DNA of 64,000 nt, from NCBI RefSeq assembly GCF_000621625.1, contig NZ_KK211318.1, forward strand, positions 146,205 through 210,204, read 5' to 3'. Shown here piece after piece: positions 36,238 through 45,100 of this stretch; positions within the stretch are counted from its first letter, which is position 1, and each line of letters begins with the position of its first letter. The notes under the pieces were generated by a model. That model worked only from the letters and a program-made list of their open reading frames with translations, was not told the origin of the DNA and did not search any database. This DNA is from Crocinitomix catalasitica ATCC 23190. Its GTDB lineage: Bacteria > Bacteroidota > Bacteroidia > Flavobacteriales_D > Crocinitomicaceae. The translations under genes were made by a program, and so were the position numbers.

Positions 36238-38448
36238 TTACATCTTAACGATGATGAATTCTGTTCGTCTATTTTCTTGATGTTGTTCTGGCGAACATTT
36301 TACACCGTCAGCACATTCATTCACCAGTTTCGATTCTCCATAACCTTTACCTTCTATTCGTTCAGGATGAGAAATTCGTGACTTAATATATTCTGCTGAA
36401 GCAAATGCGCGACGTTCGGATAATGCTGCGTTAGATTTGGCACTGCCACGCGAGTCCGTATGAGAACCAAGTTCAATAACCATATTAGGATTATCGTTCA
36501 TAACAGTTACAACCTTATCTAACTCTATCGCCGAGGCAGGTTTGATGGTTGCTTTATTAACGTCAAAATAAATAGGTTGAATGTCTACAATTTTAGAAAT
36601 GTCTTGTCCAATAGCTACTTTTTCTAAACTTAAATTTAAACTATCACTTACACTATAGATTCCTTGTTCTTTAAAATGTACGTTATATGTAACTGTCTTA
36701 GCCAGATATCCTTCTTTTGAAATCGTCAAGTTATAACTACCACGATCACCAATTTTTTTATCAGTTTGTGGTTTCAGAAATTGACCGTTGGCATCAGTTG
36801 TATGTGTGCTTGATACGCCAGTCATATTATTGATATAAACAATTTGTGCTGCATCGATTGGTGTATTACTTTCTTTATCAGTAATAACCATGCTTAAAGA
36901 AAGCCCTGGATCTTTTTCTAGTATGAAGTTTTGTCGAATGTTTTCACTTGCATCTTCTTGAAAGAATGAAGAATTATTAGGGAAATAATCATCTTTGCTA
37001 CCTTTTAATTGGTATTTGATACCTGGTTCGACATTGAATTCGTATTCTCCTGATGCATCCGTTATATATTCTATTTCAGACTCATCGCTAAGATTTGTAA
37101 ACGTTAGTTTCGCGTTTTCTAATTTGTTTCCATCCTTGTCAATTACAAATCCACTCAATTTTATTTTATTGACTTCAAAAGAGTAGATATCCATTCCTCC
37201 AAAACCACCATTTCTATTAGATGCAAAGAATCCCTTTTTTTCATCCTCAGAGAAGATAAGGTAGATGTCATCTCCTGCAGAGTTCATAGGATAGCCTAAA
37301 TTCTCAGGAGTGGTCCAGTTTCCGTCAACCAATTCTGATTTGTAGAAATCATATCCACCAGAACTATTGTGTCCTTTAGAAGAGAAGTAAAGCGTTTTAC
37401 CGTCTCTACTTAAATACGGACTATCCTCATTTTGACTTGAATTGATCAATACACTTATTGGTATTGGTTCCGACCAAGTACCATTCTTTTTATGACTGAT
37501 ATAAATATCTAAATTTCCACCATTCGCTTCTTTTTTTATCATAGCACTAAAGACAAATGTATTTCCTCTGTCTGAAAAGGCACCATGCGGTTGGAAGTAA
37601 AAATTAGATAATTCCTTTGGTAGAGGATCTCCTTTTTTTAGTCTATTTTGATTTAATGTAGTAACGTAAAGTTTATTTTTATTGAAAATTAAAATAGTAT
37701 CACTGTCATATCTTTTACCTACTACGGCGTGATGACTTTCTTGATCAATATCTGGGTTGTAACTGGAGGAAACAGATTCTTCAATATCATAATAATAAAT
37801 GTTTTCATAGTATTTACTGTCCTTTGTTATTTCTTCTGATTCAAAATCTTTATAGCGGGCATTAAAAAGTAATAAATTTTCATCTTCAATAAATACAGGT
37901 GTATATTCAGGATCGATTGAGTTGACAAAGAAATCCATATTAGAGACTTCAAAATCACTTGTTTCTGATTTGATTGTTTTATTCTTTACAGAGTTTCTGC
38001 AGGCGTTCAATTGCTTTTCAACTTCAGGTAGAAATTTCGAATATCTTTTAATAGAGCCACTATATGATTTAAATAGATTGTAATACTTAATTGCTTCGAT
38101 TGGTTTTTCTTGCATCCTCAAACAATTAGCATAATCAAAAAACGTTAAGTAGTTGGTGTCTTTCGGCATATGTTGAATGCGCTTTTCGATATACATCGCT
38201 GCAGAATCGAAAATTTCATATTTATATAAATACAATTCTACCAGTCCTTCTAGCGCCCACTGATTCGAAGGCTCTTCTTTTAGTACTTTTTTGTAAAGGT
38301 CAATCGCTTGGATAAATTCAAAGTCAGATTTCTTTTGTTCAGCTTCATTTAATAAACTATTGACATTTTTTTGCGCGTGTAATGAAGTCGGCAACATTAT
38401 GTTTAAAGTCAACAAGAATATTGTGGGATAGATAAAGTATTTTCTCAT
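36238..38448 (-). CDS. PorE-like OmpA-family protein (TPR, PD40, CRD, OmpA)
   Basis: The 736-residue periplasmic/outer-membrane protein has a signal peptide ending SLHAQK. It has TPR-like helices (about 30-150), a PD40/WD40-like propeller (about 205-430, with SPYLSRDGKTLYFSSKGHNSSGGYD and FFASNRNGGFGGMDIYSF) and two carboxypeptidase-regulatory-like domains (about 432-600, starting LSGFVIDKDGNKLENA). A C-terminal OmpA peptidoglycan-binding domain (IYFDVNKATIKP, ELGSHTDSRGS, RRTEFIIVKM) completes it. This order is that of PorE, a type IX secretion component bound to peptidoglycan. The neighbour at 38642 shares the plan. Which of them is the true PorE cannot be decided by eye. Confidence 0.85.
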   Translation of the reverse strand: MRKYFIYPTIFLLTLNIMLPTSLHAQKNVNSLLNEAEQKKSDFEFIQAIDLYKKVLKEEPSNQWALEGLVELYLYKYEIFDSAAMYIEKRIQHMPKDTNYLTFFDYANCLRMQEKPIEAIKYYNLFKSYSGSIKRYSKFLPEVEKQLNACRNSVKNKTIKSETSDFEVSNMDFFVNSIDPEYTPVFIEDENLLLFNARYKDFESEEITKDSKYYENIYYYDIEESVSSSYNPDIDQESHHAVVGKRYDSDTILIFNKNKLYVTTLNQNRLKKGDPLPKELSNFYFQPHGAFSDRGNTFVFSAMIKKEANGGNLDIYISHKKNGTWSEPIPISVLINSSQNEDSPYLSRDGKTLYFSSKGHNSSGGYDFYKSELVDGNWTTPENLGYPMNSAGDDIYLIFSEDEKKGFFASNRNGGFGGMDIYSFEVNKIKLSGFVIDKDGNKLENAKLTFTNLSDESEIEYITDASGEYEFNVEPGIKYQLKGSKDDYFPNNSSFFQEDASENIRQNFILEKDPGLSLSMVITDKESNTPIDAAQIVYINNMTGVSSTHTTDANGQFLKPQTDKKIGDRGSYNLTISKEGYLAKTVTYNVHFKEQGIYSVSDSLNLSLEKVAIGQDISKIVDIQPIYFDVNKATIKPASAIELDKVVTVMNDNPNMVIELGSHTDSRGSAKSNAALSERRAFASAEYIKSRISHPERIEGKGYGESKLVNECADGVKCSPEQHQENRRTEFIIVKM

Positions 38449-38500
38449 AGCGGTCTCTTAATTCTATATACATATAAAAACCTTATTCGTTTTTATATCA

Positions 38501-38525
38501 GCTAAATGTGTAATTTACATTTAGC
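38501..38525. promoter_or_regulatory. Perfect 9-bp inverted repeat upstream of the PorE-like gene
   Basis: GCTAAATGT (38501-38509) and ACATTTAGC (38517-38525) are perfect inverted copies with a 7-bp spacer. The site is 53-77 bp before the start at 38448 and well past the stop of the upstream gene. No T-run follows on either strand, so an operator or a leader stem-loop is more likely than a terminator. Confidence 0.5.
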
Positions 38526-38641
38526 ACGTAAAATTAAAATAAATTGATTAGTAAGCAATAAGGAAATTGCACGAAAAGTAAAAAAATGTAAACATTAATG
38601 ATTACTTAATAACTGTGCTCAAGAATTTAATATTTTTTTAC

Positions 38642-40981
38642 CTATTGAACAATAAATTCGACACGTCTATTTAGCTTTCTGCCAGATGCATTATCTTTTC
38701 CGTTTGGAAGTGTATTTGGAGCAGCAGGTTTCGCTTCACCCAAACTAACAGTTTTCAAAATGCGAACGCTTTCAATGCCATTCTTTTTTAAATAATTAAC
38801 AGCAGCATTTGCTCTCTTTTTAGCTAATAAATTATTGTAAGCACTACTACCAATAGCATCAGTATGTCCCTGAATGATCAATTTAGTAGATTTGTTTGTG
38901 TTTAAATAATCTATTAAAGCATCTAAATCCGCAACTGAGGCACTTGTTAAATCGTATCTGTCGAATCCAAAATAAATAGGTTTAAAGGTGCTAATATCTT
39001 CTTTGGCATCATTTTTATTCAGGGTTTCAGTTACTGTTTCTTGAGGAACGAATCCGTCATCCTTGCTCAGTTCCACTTCAAACGAATCTTCAGTGTCGTT
39101 CTTTTTATCATTATCAATAAGTGTTAAGTCTTTTACAACAAAGTCACTTTCGAAATATTCAACAACTGCATTATAGTGTAAAATGCGGGTATCTCCATTC
39201 TCATCAACAGCTTCAATAAATAATTCTACTGGATATTTACCTGGTTTGGTAAAAGGAAATTCGATTTCTGGTTCAGTCGTTTCGATGGTTTTACCATTAA
39301 CGTTCCATGTATAAGACTTGAATTCAAATCCGTCGTCATTCGTTCCAGAAAGACGAAGTTTACTTTGTTCTCCTTTTATTTTTTTAAATTGAAATCCGCT
39401 TAATTCAATTTTTTCAGACTTATTAGCAGCTACATCAGTATCCTTTTTTTCATTTGTATCAACGGTTATATTATCGTCTTCACTATTATTTTCTTCGCGC
39501 GATGTGTCTTCAATAACTTCAGCAACGTCATTATTAGTAGATTCAATAGCTGCGTCTGCTGCAGTATCAGTATTGTTTAATTTTGAATCATTAGATTTTT
39601 CTGTCGCAATTTCTTCTAAGTTTTCACTTTTGTTTTCAGCAATATTTTCATCTTCTACTTTTTCTTTGATTTCTTCAGTTGGTTCGCCAATACTGTAGAT
39701 GTCCATTAAACCAAAGCCACCGTTTCTATTTGAAGATAAATAACCAAATGATTCGTCCTTTGACAAGACAAAATAGATATCGTCACCTGCTGAATTGTAT
39801 GGTCTACCTAAGTTTTTTGGAGCCGACCATTGTCCTTCCGCATCAAGGTTAGAAACAAAAATATCATATCCACCAAATGAATCATGTCCTTTTGATGAGA
39901 AATATAATTTTGTTCCATCGGCTGACATGAAAGGGCTATCCTCGTTCAATTCCGTATTTATTTTGTCTGAAAGTAGAACAGGAGCATTCCAGTTTCCATC
40001 CTCAGCTAGGGTAGAATAGTATAAATCAAGATCGTCTGTAGGTTCTTTTGATGCACTAAAGATAAACGTTTTACGATCGTTCGAATAGACACCATGAGGT
40101 TGGAAATAAAACTTAGTTAAAATACGAGGTAGAGGTTCTGGTTTACTCATTCTACCAGCGGCTATTTTTGCCGACCAAAGTATGTTTTTATAGAAAATTA
40201 TCAATGTATCACTATCGATACTATTACTCACGATAGCGTGGTGACTTTTTTGTTCTGTTGATTCGTCAAAAGTGGTAGAGACAGATTCCTCAAGATTGAA
40301 GTAGTAAAGATTCTCCATGAACTTGTCATCTTCGAATTGTTTTTCTTTTTTATTGTCTTTATATCGTGCATTGTAAATAAGTACACTGTCTTTAGCTATA
40401 AAAACAGGTGTATATTCACTTTGAATTGAATTGATATAGAAGTCCATATTTTTGACTTCCTTATCCTTGTCGAATGAGTAGGTGTTGTTGAGTGCGTTTT
40501 GTGCATACTTCATGTTCTGATTGTACGCTTCAAAAAGTAAGGGATATTTATCTTTATTACCTTCTAAATAACCTTTGTAGAATTGATTCATTTTATGAAT
40601 TGATTCACCTGGCTTTTCTTGTAACCTATAAGTATAGGCTAAATTGAATAGGTCGATATAGTTGGTATCTTTTTTAGGATTAGCTAAAGCCTTATTAAAA
40701 AAATATTCGGCAGAATCATAAAGTTCATATTCGAACAAATAAATTTGCGCTAAACCACGATTGGCTTTATAATATTCTGCATCGGCATTCAACGCTTTTT
40801 TGTAGAGTTGTACAGCGTTAGAATAGTCAATTTTTTTAACTTTATTGTGCGCACGCCACGCAAGTATACCTTTACTTTGCCCATTCACATTGAGTGTTAA
40901 GAACATGCTAATTACCAATGTGAAAAGCGATAATGCTTTTAAATTAGGCGTTAAAAGTGTGCGTAACTTTATATTTTTCAT
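38642..40981 (-). CDS. Second OmpA-family TPR/PD40 protein with acidic linker and PKD-like domain
   Basis: The 779-residue protein has a signal peptide ending LNVNGQ. TPR-like helices (about 40-160) and a PD40 propeller (about 195-430, with SPFMSADGTKLYFSSKGHDSFGGYDIF and SSNRNGGFGLMDIYSI) follow. A highly acidic linker rich in E, D, N and S (about 435-535) precedes a PKD-like domain (about 545-620, SYTWNVNGKTIETTEP, FTKPGKYPVELF). The C-terminal OmpA domain has IYFGFDRYDLTSAS, IQGHTDAIGSS and NRRVEFIVQ. It is clearly paralogous to the protein at 36238, with the regulatory-like domains replaced. Its ATG touches the stop of the gene at 40982, so it lies at the end of the dnaB-containing run. 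Confidence 0.85.
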   Translation of the reverse strand: MKNIKLRTLLTPNLKALSLFTLVISMFLTLNVNGQSKGILAWRAHNKVKKIDYSNAVQLYKKALNADAEYYKANRGLAQIYLFEYELYDSAEYFFNKALANPKKDTNYIDLFNLAYTYRLQEKPGESIHKMNQFYKGYLEGNKDKYPLLFEAYNQNMKYAQNALNNTYSFDKDKEVKNMDFYINSIQSEYTPVFIAKDSVLIYNARYKDNKKEKQFEDDKFMENLYYFNLEESVSTTFDESTEQKSHHAIVSNSIDSDTLIIFYKNILWSAKIAAGRMSKPEPLPRILTKFYFQPHGVYSNDRKTFIFSASKEPTDDLDLYYSTLAEDGNWNAPVLLSDKINTELNEDSPFMSADGTKLYFSSKGHDSFGGYDIFVSNLDAEGQWSAPKNLGRPYNSAGDDIYFVLSKDESFGYLSSNRNGGFGLMDIYSIGEPTEEIKEKVEDENIAENKSENLEEIATEKSNDSKLNNTDTAADAAIESTNNDVAEVIEDTSREENNSEDDNITVDTNEKKDTDVAANKSEKIELSGFQFKKIKGEQSKLRLSGTNDDGFEFKSYTWNVNGKTIETTEPEIEFPFTKPGKYPVELFIEAVDENGDTRILHYNAVVEYFESDFVVKDLTLIDNDKKNDTEDSFEVELSKDDGFVPQETVTETLNKNDAKEDISTFKPIYFGFDRYDLTSASVADLDALIDYLNTNKSTKLIIQGHTDAIGSSAYNNLLAKKRANAAVNYLKKNGIESVRILKTVSLGEAKPAAPNTLPNGKDNASGRKLNRRVEFIVQ

Positions 40982-42247
40982 CTAAGTCTTCCTTTTTTTC
41001 TTTTTCGCAGCTGGAAATAAAATATTATTCAAAATTAATCGATATCCTGGAGAATTCGGGTGTAAATTTAAATCAGTTGGTGGATCATTGACATAATGTC
41101 TATAATCTTCAGGATCGTGTCCTCCATAAAATGTCCACGTGCCTTCACCATATTCGCCATGTAAATATCTCGCAGTTCCAAGAGCTTTATTCTCTGCTAG
41201 TACCAAGACTTCAGACTTAATATAGTCTTTATTGAAGTCTGTTGTTTGTCCCATAAAACCGTTAATTTCTTGTGTATGATTTTGACATAACATAGTCGGT
41301 ACAATATCCCATTTTGCAGAAAAATCGAATAAATAAAATTTATCTTGATTTTCTGGGACCTTGTGATTTTTCGTTCCATCTATGTTCGAATATTCATATT
41401 CCATAGGATCAGTTGAAACCGTATAATCTGTAAAGGCTAAAGTCTGGGAGTAATCTATTTTATTCTGAAAATTAGGTTCCGCAGGATCGTGATCATACAT
41501 ATGTTCGCAGATATCAGTTTCTTGAGCTGAGAGTGCAATGTCAAAACTATCTGTTCCCGAACACATTGTAAATAGAAAGCCTCCGCCCGCCATGAATTCT
41601 TTTATTTTTAAAGCAACATTTAATTTAAGTTGAGAAACTTTAGAAAAACCTAACATTTTTGCTGTAGCCTCATTGTCTTTAACTTGTTGTTGATACCAGG
41701 ATTGGTTGTGGTAATTTTTATAAAACTTACCGTACTGACCTGTAAAATCTTCGTGATGTAAATGCAACCAATCGAATTCAGGTAGACCACCTTTAACGAC
41801 TAATGAATCATAAATTTCTTCGTAAGGAATCTCGGCATAGGTTAAAACTAAAGTAACAGCGTCATCCCAAGGTTGTTTGCCAGAGGGTGTATAAACTGCG
41901 ATTTTTGGAGCTGTTTCTAATTGGACAACTTCCATATTTACTTCTGGATTTGCAATCTCAGATTTTATTTGTTTGACTTTAGCATCGGGTAGAATTGAAA
42001 AAGAAACACCTTTAATTTTTAATTCGGCCTCAATCATGGCATTCTGTGGAAAGAGAAAACTTCCGCCACGGTAATTCAAAAGCCATTCCATAACTACATC
42101 GTTGTCCAGCACCCAATAGGCTATTCCGTATGCTTTTAAATGATTCTTTTGTGTTTCATCCATGGGTACCAGAATAGCACCCGCAAATGTTTGAATCGGC
42201 AAGCAAAAAAGGAAGAAAAGCGTTATTCTAAAAAGGTACTTCTTCAT
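40982..42247 (-). CDS. Exported protein usually misnamed 'asparagine synthetase B'
   Basis: The 421-residue protein has a signal peptide ending QTFAGA. It matches my memory of a conserved Bacteroidota family: ILVPMDETQKNHLKAYGIAYW, LNYRGGSFLFP, APKIAVYTPSGKQPWDDAVT, DWLHLHHEDFTGQYGKFY, FLFTMCSGTDSFDIALSA, GTWTFYGGHDPEDY and LHPNSPGYRLILNN. Databases often label it asparagine synthetase B. No ATP-pyrophosphatase or Ntn-type glutaminase motif is present, and the protein is exported, so that name is not supported. The MCSGTD and GGHDP segments suggest a glutaminase-like or DUF4159-type Rossmann fold. Its start overlaps the dnaB end by 20 bp. Confidence 0.85.
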   Translation of the reverse strand: MKKYLFRITLFFLFCLPIQTFAGAILVPMDETQKNHLKAYGIAYWVLDNDVVMEWLLNYRGGSFLFPQNAMIEAELKIKGVSFSILPDAKVKQIKSEIANPEVNMEVVQLETAPKIAVYTPSGKQPWDDAVTLVLTYAEIPYEEIYDSLVVKGGLPEFDWLHLHHEDFTGQYGKFYKNYHNQSWYQQQVKDNEATAKMLGFSKVSQLKLNVALKIKEFMAGGGFLFTMCSGTDSFDIALSAQETDICEHMYDHDPAEPNFQNKIDYSQTLAFTDYTVSTDPMEYEYSNIDGTKNHKVPENQDKFYLFDFSAKWDIVPTMLCQNHTQEINGFMGQTTDFNKDYIKSEVLVLAENKALGTARYLHGEYGEGTWTFYGGHDPEDYRHYVNDPPTDLNLHPNSPGYRLILNNILFPAAKKKKRKT

Positions 42248-43769
42248 TTGTGTTTGTTAAAAAATCATTTTCATCATTCATTTTACTGCCTAACGTAATG
42301 GTGTCAGAACTTTGTTCGAATTCTTTATTTGGTGAAAAACCACTGCTGTGATCGTCTGCATCAAAACTATCTAAGTTATCAAATTTAGTAAGTTGTTTAA
42401 TAAAGCGCAAACGGACGGAATCTAATGATCCATTTCTGTGCTTTGCTACAATAATCTCGCCAATTCCTTCAGTAGGCATACCATTTTCATCTTCTACCAA
42501 ACCATAATACTCCGGTCTGTAGATAAACATTACCATATCTGCATCTTGCTCAATCGCTCCAGATTCACGTAAATCGGATAACATTGGTCGTTTATCACCT
42601 CCCCTTGTTTCAACAGAACGACTTAATTGCGATAGGGCAATGATAGGAATACTTAATTCTTTAGCGATCTCTTTTATTGATCGTGAAATTGTACTGATCT
42701 CTTGCTCTCTATTACCGCCTTTCGAACCGGCGGTCATCAATTGCAAATAATCTATAATTACCAATTGAATGTCGTGTTGCATTTTCATTCTACGACATTT
42801 TGCACGCAATTCGAAAATCGATAGGGCAGGTGTGTCATCGATGAAAATAGGCGCCTCCGCCAATGCATTAATTCTACTGTGTAATTGATCCCAATCTGCT
42901 TGACTGGTAAATCCTTTTCTTAATTTCTCAGAAGAAATCCCCGTCTCCATGGCCATCAAACGTTTAACCAATTGAACACTTGACATCTCTAATGAAAATA
43001 CAGCGACACCTTGTCCAAATTGAACAGCTGTATTTTTAGCCATCGAAAGTACGAATGCTGTTTTTCCCATACCAGGTCGAGCTGCCAATACAATCATATC
43101 TGATTTTTGCCATCCAGATGTCAAACGGTCTAAATCTGTGAAACCTGAAGGAACACCACTTACACCATCTGTATTTAGACTGGCTTTTTCAATCTCCTCC
43201 ATGGCTTCTTGAACCAAATCGTTCACCTTACTATAACTTTTCTTCAAGTTACCTTCAGCAATCTTAAATAAGCCTTCCTCCGCTTCGTTTAGTACGTTGA
43301 ATACATCTTGAGTTTCATCGTAAGCGTTTTTAATTACATCCGATGAAACTTCAATTAATGAACGTAAAATAAATTTTTCAGATATTAATCTTGCGTGATA
43401 TTCAATATGCGCAGCAGAGGCAATTCTATTTGTTAACTGAGCAATAAAACCCGGTCCACCAACGAACTGTAATTCACCTTTTTTACGAAGTTTTTCGGAA
43501 ACACTTAAAATATCAATACTTTCTGAACTGGCGAATAATTCCAAAATTGCAGAGAATATCTTTTGATGCTCTGCCTTGTAGAAACTCTCCGGTTGAAGAA
43601 TGTCAATGGCATCGTTAACTGCATTTTTCTCAAGTAACATAGCACCCAATACAGCTTCTTCTAAGTCAATTGCCTGTGGAGGTAATTTACCTATTTCAGA
43701 TATTGCGTTCACACTAGACTTAATAAGACTTCTTTTGTGTGTTGGTTTTGCTTTATTTTCCTGTTCCAT
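42228..43769 (-). CDS. dnaB: Replicative DNA helicase
   Basis: The 513-residue hexameric helicase unwinds DNA at the replication fork. Met at 43769 is the probable start, because a longer frame begins in the promoter. The N-terminal domain has PPQAIDLEEAVLGAMLLEKNA. The RecA-like domain has the Walker A MIVLAARPGMGKTAF, Walker B LVIIDYLQLM, and the DnaB4-type DLRESGAIEQDADMVMFIYR and GEIIVAKHRNG. The 3' end overlaps the following secreted-protein gene by 20 bp. Confidence 0.96.
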   Translation of the reverse strand: MEQENKAKPTHKRSLIKSSVNAISEIGKLPPQAIDLEEAVLGAMLLEKNAVNDAIDILQPESFYKAEHQKIFSAILELFASSESIDILSVSEKLRKKGELQFVGGPGFIAQLTNRIASAAHIEYHARLISEKFILRSLIEVSSDVIKNAYDETQDVFNVLNEAEEGLFKIAEGNLKKSYSKVNDLVQEAMEEIEKASLNTDGVSGVPSGFTDLDRLTSGWQKSDMIVLAARPGMGKTAFVLSMAKNTAVQFGQGVAVFSLEMSSVQLVKRLMAMETGISSEKLRKGFTSQADWDQLHSRINALAEAPIFIDDTPALSIFELRAKCRRMKMQHDIQLVIIDYLQLMTAGSKGGNREQEISTISRSIKEIAKELSIPIIALSQLSRSVETRGGDKRPMLSDLRESGAIEQDADMVMFIYRPEYYGLVEDENGMPTEGIGEIIVAKHRNGSLDSVRLRFIKQLTKFDNLDSFDADDHSSGFSPNKEFEQSSDTITLGSKMNDENDFLTNTNEEVPF

Positions 43770-43776
43770 GAGTACG

Positions 43777-43784
43777 CAAATATA
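43777..43784 (-). promoter_or_regulatory. -7 element 7 nt before the dnaB start
   Basis: The minus strand reads TATATTTG, then seven bases, then ATG. It supports the 43769 start and a leaderless dnaB mRNA. No clear -33 element is visible. Confidence 0.55.
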
Positions 43785-43852
43785 GATAATCACAAGGTGA
43801 TTTTAGAGAAACCATGTGAATTAATTTATTAACAGAAAATTAATCTGTAAAT

Positions 43853-44971
43853 TTAATAAGCAATAAACTTTTCACGTAACCCTAATTCTGGAATTTCAAT
43901 GATGAAATAACCTTTCATTTGCCAATCAATTATTTCATTCGCGCTGTAAATTCCTTGGTGTACAACTTTACCTGTGAGATTGTAAATTGTATAAACGAAT
44001 TCGTTTATAATGTCATTTCCAAGTCCATCTAAATGCAATTCGTTTGGAAGATAATAAACTTTATGATTCCCTAAGTGTTGAGAAATTGTCTCAGAATAAG
44101 TGTGAGCTCCATCAAAGTCAATTTGCTTTAAACGATAATATGCCATCGCATTAATTCCATGAAAATCAGAATCGATAAATTGATATTGTTGATTTAATGT
44201 TGAATTTCCTGCACCATCCACTTTTCCAACGACCTCGAAATTATTATGATTGTATGAACGTTCAATTTCAAAATAATCGTTATTCCTCTCAGATGACGTT
44301 TCCCAATTTAAATGAATTTCGTCGTTTAATTTTTTGATATCGAAGGATTCGATTTCGATAGGGAGAACGCAATCATTACATTCTACAATGATATTATCAA
44401 AAATCCAATTTTCACCACCTTCCCAATTTAAAGCAGTTATTCTAATCGCTAAATCTGTACCGAAATCAACACATGGACTTTCGTAAGCCCAAGGTGTAGC
44501 GCCGGCAATATCACCAATTTGAATTAGTTCACCAGGAGCAAGCAAAAGAGCACATGTTGTACCAACAACTTCGATCCATGTTACTCCGTCAAAGCTATAT
44601 TCTAATTTAATCCAATCAACACAGGCAGTTCCATCTCCAGCACCACAATCGCCACAACCTTCCATCGTTCCGACTTGATCGATATCCATTGAAATGGTCA
44701 GTCCTACACAACTTGAAATGTCAAAAAGATCCGTCGTCCAGGTTGCTCCCGTTCCATTTATGTCTTGCGCAACTAATTCATTACCTAGAACGTAAAAATA
44801 ATCTCCAGCATCCACACAAGCGAAACAAGCCGTATTCCAATCTGTTGGGCCGATAGCATCAGCTCCACCAGTAGTCATGTCAATCTCATCAAATTCTTCA
44901 CTGAACACGATTTGCCCGGAGCCAGAAACTCCGTTAAGGAAGACCAAGAAAATGAGCAATACGCTTCTCAT
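43853..44971 (-). CDS. Secreted protein with variant T9SS type A domain
   Basis: The 372-residue protein has a signal peptide (about 1-20, VSGSGQ). Residues 20-200 form a beta-rich, Cys-bearing domain (WNTACFACVDAGDYFYV, CGDCGAGDGTACVDWIKLEYSFDG, and GGENWIFDNIIVECNDC), in the style of choice-of-anchor lectin-like modules. A linker like LPIEIESFDIKKLNDEIHLNW leads to a short fibronectin-like stretch and a C-terminal sorting-like domain (VYTIYNLTGKVVHQGIY, MKGYFIIEI). The usual YPNP start is missing (the position reads YLPNE), so it is a divergent type A signal. Confidence 0.75.
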   Translation of the reverse strand: MRSVLLIFLVFLNGVSGSGQIVFSEEFDEIDMTTGGADAIGPTDWNTACFACVDAGDYFYVLGNELVAQDINGTGATWTTDLFDISSCVGLTISMDIDQVGTMEGCGDCGAGDGTACVDWIKLEYSFDGVTWIEVVGTTCALLLAPGELIQIGDIAGATPWAYESPCVDFGTDLAIRITALNWEGGENWIFDNIIVECNDCVLPIEIESFDIKKLNDEIHLNWETSSERNNDYFEIERSYNHNNFEVVGKVDGAGNSTLNQQYQFIDSDFHGINAMAYYRLKQIDFDGAHTYSETISQHLGNHKVYYLPNELHLDGLGNDIINEFVYTIYNLTGKVVHQGIYSANEIIDWQMKGYFIIEIPELGLREKFIAY

Positions 44972-45100
44972 AATTTAACTTGCAATTTGTTGTATAACAA
45001 CGTTCAATCAACGAAGTTACGTATTTAAATACAAAAAGTAAGTAAAAGTATAAAATCAAATCCGTTTAAATACTTAGATTACTGATAAACAGTCCTTGTA

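Noticed and set aside
36103..36381. Open frame on the plus strand downstream of rseP
   Set aside because: Most of it lies antisense to the OmpA-family gene and it covers that gene's terminator. It has no signal, domain or coding character.
40982..42247. Asparagine synthetase function
   Set aside because: No glutaminase Ntn Cys-2 or ATP-pyrophosphatase motif is present, and the protein has a signal peptide.
44989..45001. GTTGT-ATA-ACAAC inverted repeat before the gene at 44971
   Set aside because: Only 5-bp arms in AT-rich DNA, with no promoter element nearby; likely chance.
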